The notes under the pieces are model-generated. The model was given only the letters and a program-made list of their open reading frames with translations, was not told the DNA's origin and made no database searches. Made by a program: the position numbers and the translations under genes. From positions 1-15,474 of the forward strand of contig CALLKE010000196.1 in assembly GCA_938008555.1 (NCBI GenBank): DNA of 15,474 nt. The letters run 5' to 3'. Shown piece by piece: positions 12,413 to 15,474 of this stretch (position 1 is the first letter of the stretch; every line of letters starts with the position of its first letter). The stretch is from an uncultured Pedobacter sp. Its GTDB lineage: Bacteria; Bacteroidota; Bacteroidia; Sphingobacteriales; Sphingobacteriaceae.

Positions 12413-12437
12413 AAAAAAGCACCCAATGGGTGCTTTT
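12413..12437. terminator. GCACC-type hairpin terminator 9
   Basis: GCACCC-AAT-GGGTGC with six As before and seven Ts after, 19 bases beyond the stop of the leftward 54-residue gene. It closes the unit that carries the H-NS-like gene and insulates the ribbon-helix-helix promoter. Confidence 0.87.
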
Positions 12438-12455
12438 TTATTGAAATACTATCTT

Positions 12456-12620
12456 TTACTTAGCTGGCACTTCAACTACCTCAACGGGATTTCCGCCATG
12501 CTCTGAAAAAAACTTAAGAGCTTCTTCTTTGGTTTCAAAGGTTACTCCCTTCAAAGAAGTTCCATCAGGTGTTTTTTCCAAAGGTTTTCCTGTGAACGGA
12601 TTGGTGATAGTAAAGCTCAT
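12456..12620 (-). CDS. Unrecognised 54-residue protein after the H-NS-like gene
   Basis: ATG at 12620 is preceded by AAGAGGATC. The product begins MSFTITNPFTGKPLEKTPDG and ends in FFSEHGGNPVEVVEVPAK. The pattern, with a KEEALKFFSEHGG helix and hydrophobic strands, looks like a small folded domain and not random translation. It starts 11 bases after the H-NS-like stop and ends before a strong terminator, so it is probably co-transcribed and may be a partner of that protein. No family was recognised. Confidence 0.65.
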   Translation of the reverse strand: MSFTITNPFTGKPLEKTPDGTSLKGVTFETKEEALKFFSEHGGNPVEVVEVPAK

Positions 12621-12631
12621 GATTGATCCTC

Positions 12632-12955
12632 TTATTTCACGCGATATTGTTCAATGTCACCACCAGCATCAAGAATTTCTTTCACCCAATCAGGTTTACG
12701 ACCACGGGCAGCACCAGACCAAGTTAAATCACCTTTTTTATACATCACAGTTGAATCTTTGGTTGCTGCTTTCTTGGTAGTCTTCTTTGGTGATGTGGAA
12801 GTAAGTCCAAGCTGATCAGCAGTTAAACCATACTGAGCAATCTTCTCTTTGATGTCTGCAACAACAGTAGAAATCTCTTCGGCTTTAATTTCTTCGGCTT
12901 GTTCTTGAAGCTTCTTGATTTGGGCTTGGATTTCTGCAAAGGTAGGTTTTGCCAC
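12632..12955 (-). CDS. H-NS-family nucleoid protein (xenogeneic silencer)
   Basis: I chose the GTG at 12955 (107 residues) because AAAGGAAT lies in front of it and the protein then starts MAKPTFAEIQAQIKKLQEQ like other family members; an ATG at 12988 in frame has no ribosome-binding site. Residues 5-45 form the coiled-coil oligomerization part, 52-68 a T/K-rich linker (SPKKTTKKAATK), and 74-106 the DNA-binding domain with LTWSGAARGRKPDWV (RGRKP contacts the AT-rich minor groove) and the usual GGDIEQYRV end. H-NS proteins coat AT-rich foreign DNA and repress it. Carried on the element, it could silence the cargo after arrival or act on host genes. Confidence 0.9.
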   Translation of the reverse strand: MAKPTFAEIQAQIKKLQEQAEEIKAEEISTVVADIKEKIAQYGLTADQLGLTSTSPKKTTKKAATKDSTVMYKKGDLTWSGAARGRKPDWVKEILDAGGDIEQYRVK

Positions 12956-13025
12956 AATGATTCCTTTCTGATTGTTAGTGTTGTTCATTCTATGTGAAAA
13001 CTATGATGATCTGTACTACTAATTT

Positions 13026-13814
13026 TTATTGAAGCTTTTGAGCAAGTTTCTTCATCAACTCTCGTTTGCTCAGATAGTTGTTCAAGTAGTCATTCCCATA
13101 CTCTTTGGCAGTTCTTCCATTGCCATCTTCTGTGGAGAAATCCAATCCCATATCAAGCAGGTCAGGAAGATACTCATTCAATCCATCAACAGACTTCTTT
13201 GCCATCAGGTGGGCCAGTGTTCCACTCTGTGGAGCACCATTCGTGAAGTAGGTCAGTGGTTGATTGATGTTGTCTGAATTGAGAAGAGATTCCAGATTTC
13301 CACTGAGGTAGGCTGTTGCTAGTGGGTCAGATGTGACCAGCACTTCAAAGCCTGTGATGTTTGCTTCTCCGTTGGATTCAGAAAACAGTTCAATGCTATC
13401 AAACAGACTGTATGGCTGTTGGTCATGGTAGATGGTTGGCTCTACAAAGCAACCATCAAAGGCAGATACAAAGCTTAGGCTGTCTGCCTGTGTGGTGGAT
13501 TGAACTGTTCTTGATGCAATCCAGTCTCTCACATCACCAACACGATAGGCAACATGCTTGGCTTTGGAAATGAACTTGGGACCAATGCCGTCAACCCGCC
13601 ACTTGTTCAATCGGCTTGGAATCTCTCCAATCCAATCAGCAAGGGTTTCAGTGTTGATGAGCTTATCGTTATCCCAAGTGCTGTAAGAGGCATCCTGTTT
13701 GGTGACTGTTTGAGGGGCTTGTAATGAACCCAAAATAGTGATGATGTGCTCTGCTGTAATAGGTGTGTCTGCTGGAAGATTTTTCAGCTTGAAAAGCACT
13801 TCTGATGGGGTCAT
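13026..13814 (-). CDS. HTH (excisionase-like) protein with ankyrin-like C-terminus, coupled to the integrase
   Basis: The 262-residue protein overlaps the end of the integrase gene by 4 bases (ATGA), so the two are coupled. Residues about 52-102 (LINTETLADWIGEIPSRLNK, then RVDGIGPKFISKAKHVAYRV and GDVRDWIASR) match the MerR-like/excisionase helix-turn-helix type: a helix, a KWR...GPKF recognition part, a wing YRVGDV and a closing helix. The C-terminal 75 residues contain SGTLAHLMAKKSV, LLDMGLDFSTEDGNGRTAKE and YG, which read like degenerate ankyrin repeats. An excision-directionality or integrase-control role is likely from the DNA-binding domain and coupling. The combination with an ankyrin-like tail is unusual; typical Xis proteins have about 60-100 residues. 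Confidence 0.8.
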   Translation of the reverse strand: MTPSEVLFKLKNLPADTPITAEHIITILGSLQAPQTVTKQDASYSTWDNDKLINTETLADWIGEIPSRLNKWRVDGIGPKFISKAKHVAYRVGDVRDWIASRTVQSTTQADSLSFVSAFDGCFVEPTIYHDQQPYSLFDSIELFSESNGEANITGFEVLVTSDPLATAYLSGNLESLLNSDNINQPLTYFTNGAPQSGTLAHLMAKKSVDGLNEYLPDLLDMGLDFSTEDGNGRTAKEYGNDYLNNYLSKRELMKKLAQKLQ

Positions 13815-15208
13815 GCCAATGCTCCTTCTTCTTGAATTTCATCAGCAGAATTATCCACTTCAACAGTAAGTTTGGACAAGAAGAAGTCTTCAACAGCTTG
13901 TAATGCTTCCCTCAGTTCATCTTCAAAACTCACAAAGTAGTGTTCGTTGACATCACCAATGACATGCTTCAAGCAGTAGTCAATGGTTCGTTTATCAATT
14001 TTCAGTTTTCGTGCAGCAGTTGCCCATGTGCGGCGCAAATCATGGTGACTAACCAGCTTGCCAGATTTTTCAGCAATAACTTTGAAGTGCCATTGGCAAT
14101 CTTGGGGAACATGGCCTGTCTTGCTATCTGCGTAGTCAAACACGAAGAATGAATCTTTTTTATTTTTAAAACGTCGTTCAAGAATTTGATGAACACGTTT
14201 GGTCATTGGAAATGGATAATCAAGACCATTCTTGGTATTGATGTAATTGATTCGCTTCATCTCCATATCCACGTGTTCCCATTGGAGAGGGGCAATATCA
14301 ATAGAACGGCCTGATTGAAGTAGTGAGCAAAGAAGGTAGTCAGAAACAAGATTTTTTTCAAAATCGTATTCTTCAACGGCTTTCCACCACTTAGGAAATT
14401 CAGCCCGTTCAAAGTCAACAAAGCGAGTTCGTTTACCTGCCTTCTTCCATTTTTTACGAACAGACATTACATCAAATGGATTTCGTAAGTCTTCTTTCAC
14501 ATCCAGTTCATCACGAGCAATGATGAAGTTGAAAGCTGAACTAGCGAACTTGAAAGACATCTGGTGTGTGCGAACGATGGGAGCCAAGACCTTTTGATTT
14601 CGTGCTGGTCGTGCTTTTTCAAGCACATCAAAACGATCAAGAACTTCCTGCCTTGTAATGGATCGGAATGGTCGTTCAAGCCATGAGGACAAGTGAACTT
14701 CAAGGTCATTGGACCAAGTGCCATCCTCGTTCTTCTTCAAGGTCATGACTGTCTTGGAATCAAAGTAGTCCAAGGCAGTAGCAATGTTTTTGAGGGTGGA
14801 TTCAGCACCACCTTTGTAGCCAATGATGTGTTCAGCCTTGTAGGTGTCCATCATCCATTGGAAGGTTTCCTTCTGGTGCTCCTTGGCTTGAAGCTGTTCA
14901 ACTTTGGCTTGTTGTTTCTCTTCCAGAGGGTTACGGCCATCAGCAATCTTGGCAAGTTCCTTAGCTGCAAGATCAGCAGCCTGCTTGATGGTCACAACAC
15001 CATACTTGCCCAAGCTGATACGAACAGGGGCGGTGCTGCCTTTGGGTCTGGTGTAGACAATGAAGGTCTTGGACGATGCACCAACACGAAGAGCCAAGTT
15101 GGTCTTGTTGGTGTCGTAGTAGGTGATCTGTTTGCCTTGTGGAGCGAAGGGGATGCTGTCCAGGTTGGACTTGTTGAAAGCCAGGCGTGTAGGTGCTTTG
15201 TCTGTCAT
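13811..15208 (-). CDS. int: Tyrosine recombinase (P4-type integrase)
   Basis: The 465-residue enzyme cuts and rejoins DNA at the tRNA target. The N-terminal arm-binding domain (about 15-100) contains YYDTNKTNLALRVGASSKTF, RISLGKYGVVTIKQAADLA and GRNPLEEK, the pattern of integrases with a DUF4102-type domain. The catalytic domain has R301 (SGRSIDIAPLQW), a beta-hairpin lysine probably in NTKNG (K326), H389-D-L-R392 (HHDLRRTWATAAR), H415 (LKHVIGD) and the nucleophile Y424 (VNEHYFV). All active-site residues are in place, so it should be active. It reads inward from the right end, with attR about 210 bases upstream. A 9-bp inverted repeat and arm sites lie in its promoter region, which suggests control by its own product or its partner. 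Confidence 0.97.
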   Translation of the reverse strand: MTDKAPTRLAFNKSNLDSIPFAPQGKQITYYDTNKTNLALRVGASSKTFIVYTRPKGSTAPVRISLGKYGVVTIKQAADLAAKELAKIADGRNPLEEKQQAKVEQLQAKEHQKETFQWMMDTYKAEHIIGYKGGAESTLKNIATALDYFDSKTVMTLKKNEDGTWSNDLEVHLSSWLERPFRSITRQEVLDRFDVLEKARPARNQKVLAPIVRTHQMSFKFASSAFNFIIARDELDVKEDLRNPFDVMSVRKKWKKAGKRTRFVDFERAEFPKWWKAVEEYDFEKNLVSDYLLCSLLQSGRSIDIAPLQWEHVDMEMKRINYINTKNGLDYPFPMTKRVHQILERRFKNKKDSFFVFDYADSKTGHVPQDCQWHFKVIAEKSGKLVSHHDLRRTWATAARKLKIDKRTIDYCLKHVIGDVNEHYFVSFEDELREALQAVEDFFLSKLTVEVDNSADEIQEEGALA

Positions 15209-15226
15209 ACTTTTAGAGCCTCGTGT

Positions 15227-15277
15227 CTAGGGTTCATAGGGTGGTCGTGTAGGAACCTCCATCTTATCGAACCCTAG
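15227..15277. promoter_or_regulatory. Inverted repeat in the integrase upstream region
   Basis: CTAGGGTTC (15227-15235) and GAACCCTAG (15269-15277) are perfect inverted copies 33 bases apart. The second overlaps the first arm site. A TAAGAT -10-like hexamer on the minus strand lies between them. They could hold a looping repressor on the int promoter. Confidence 0.45.
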
Positions 15278-15302
15278 GCTACTAGGCTACAAAAAAGGCT
15301 AC
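15275..15302 (+). promoter_or_regulatory. Right integrase arm-type sites
   Basis: TAGGCTAC occurs at 15275-15282 and 15283-15290, and AGGCTAC at 15296-15302. The same octamer in the same orientation is found twice at the left end. It lies about 120 bases from the attR core, a normal distance for arm sites. Confidence 0.7.
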
Positions 15303-15358
15303 AGATCAGCGGAAAGCATCGGTATCCAATGGTAAGCTACGGAATGACTGTTTTCAAC

Positions 15359-15393
15359 AAAATCAACAACTTAGGGTGTATGTGGTTGATTTT
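15359..15393. promoter_or_regulatory. Inverted repeat near attR, candidate excision-protein site
   Basis: AAAATCAAC (15359-15367) and GTTGATTTT (15385-15393) are perfect inverted copies with 17 bases between, located between the arm sites and the attR core. Position suits a directionality factor or bending protein; there is no T-run placed for a terminator. Confidence 0.45.
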
Positions 15394-15419
15394 GCTAGGC
15401 TCGAAAGGGTGAAAATAAG

Positions 15420-15429
15420 GGACTCATAA
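15420..15429 (+). repeat. attR core
   Basis: GGACTCATAA, the exact repeat of 522-531, directly followed by the host tRNA 3' half. It marks the right boundary of the element. Confidence 0.9.
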
Positions 15430-15467
15430 TCCTTTGGTCCACGGTTCAAGTCCGTGCGGGCCCACCA
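15420..15467 (+). pseudogene. 3' half of the host tRNA(CAU)
   Basis: After the anticodon loop come TCCTT (anticodon stem), TGGTC (variable loop), CACGG-TTCAAGT-CCGTG (T-arm), CGGGCCC (acceptor strand), discriminator A and encoded CCA. These pair perfectly with the 5' half at 493-531. The sequence upstream on the element side holds no tRNA-like 5' half and no visible promoter, so this half is silent while the element is in place. Confidence 0.93.
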
Positions 15468-15474
15468 TAAAAAC

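Larger units (their letters stand above)
522..15429. mobile_element. Integrative mobilizable element inserted in a tRNA(CAU) gene
   Basis: The ends are set by the 10-base direct repeat GGACTCATAA in both halves of the split tRNA. Inside are a P4-type tyrosine integrase at the right end, a probable excision-control protein, a relaxase with MobC, two restriction-modification systems, DNA-binding proteins and an iteron-like cluster. No type IV secretion genes or phage structural genes are visible, so this is best called an IME of about 14.9 kb rather than an ICE or a prophage. Base composition drops sharply from the GC-rich rpoD to the AT-rich interior. Removing one repeat plus the interior restores a perfect tRNA, which strongly supports these limits. 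Confidence 0.93.

Noticed and set aside
2984..12437. Integron attC sites as an explanation of the repeated hairpins
   Set aside because: The hairpins are too short, lack the attC core sites and extrahelical bases, and the integrase is P4-type rather than IntI. They fit terminators better.
14693..15277. A 194-codon plus-strand frame opposite the integrase
   Set aside because: It lies antisense within a gene with all catalytic motifs; its composition is that of a shadow frame and it lacks any recognised domain.
522..15429. Prophage
   Set aside because: No capsid, terminase, tail or lysis genes are visible; the relaxase and MobC point to a mobilizable element.

Overview
The window holds a complete integrative mobilizable element of about 14.9 kb inside a bacterial chromosome. 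The host is probably a betaproteobacterium: the left edge is the GC-rich 3' end of rpoD (sigma-70) followed after 7 bases by the first half of a tRNA with anticodon CAT, and the right edge is the second half of that tRNA. Everything between is clearly AT-richer. The two junctions share a 10-base direct repeat (GGACTCATAA, 522-531 and 15420-15429) lying in the anticodon stem and loop, so the element has cut the tRNA gene in two. No species can be named from this sequence alone.

The most striking point is at the left end. Neither junction restores the broken tRNA, but 113 bases inside the element there is a complete, clearly different tRNA gene, also with anticodon CAT (645-724), in the same direction as rpoD and followed by a strong terminator. 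Acceptor-stem pairs C4-G69 and C5-G68 make both tRNAs look like the AUA-reading tRNA-Ile2 rather than elongator tRNA-Met. The element therefore seems to break an essential-looking host tRNA and bring its own replacement, placed where rpoD readthrough can transcribe it.

Left to right: (1) 924-3769, plus strand: a C5-cytosine methyltransferase, a NotI-family restriction endonuclease, and a HEPN-like protein. (2) 3795-7619: a repeat protein, an HTH protein, a relaxase with a ColE1-like HEN active site, MobC, a probable oriT region, then three small plus-strand genes. There is no type IV secretion machinery, so transfer would need a helper. (3) 7804-9196: an XRE regulator, an unrecognised two-gene operon and a possible 22-codon ORF. 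(4) 9217-11094: a second type II restriction-modification pair, adenine methyltransferase plus PD-(D/E)XK nuclease, with a promoter overlapped by a palindrome. (5) 11339-12378: an iteron-like repeat cluster, a winged-helix protein and a ribbon-helix-helix protein with a perfect 18-bp palindrome at its promoter, which looks plasmid-like. (6) 12456-15208: a 54-residue protein, an H-NS-family silencer, an HTH protein with an ankyrin-like C-terminus, and a tyrosine integrase overlapping it by 4 bases. The right attachment region with repeated TAGGCTAC arm sites follows.

Almost every transcription unit between 2984 and 12437 is bounded by a copy of nearly the same hairpin (GCACC, short loop, GGTGC, flanked by A and T runs). 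There are nine in all. They probably act as bidirectional terminators and give the element a cassette-like layout. As a whole this reads as a mobilizable defence island that carries two restriction systems, its own silencer, its own excision control, possibly its own replication origin, and a tRNA that repairs the damage of its insertion.
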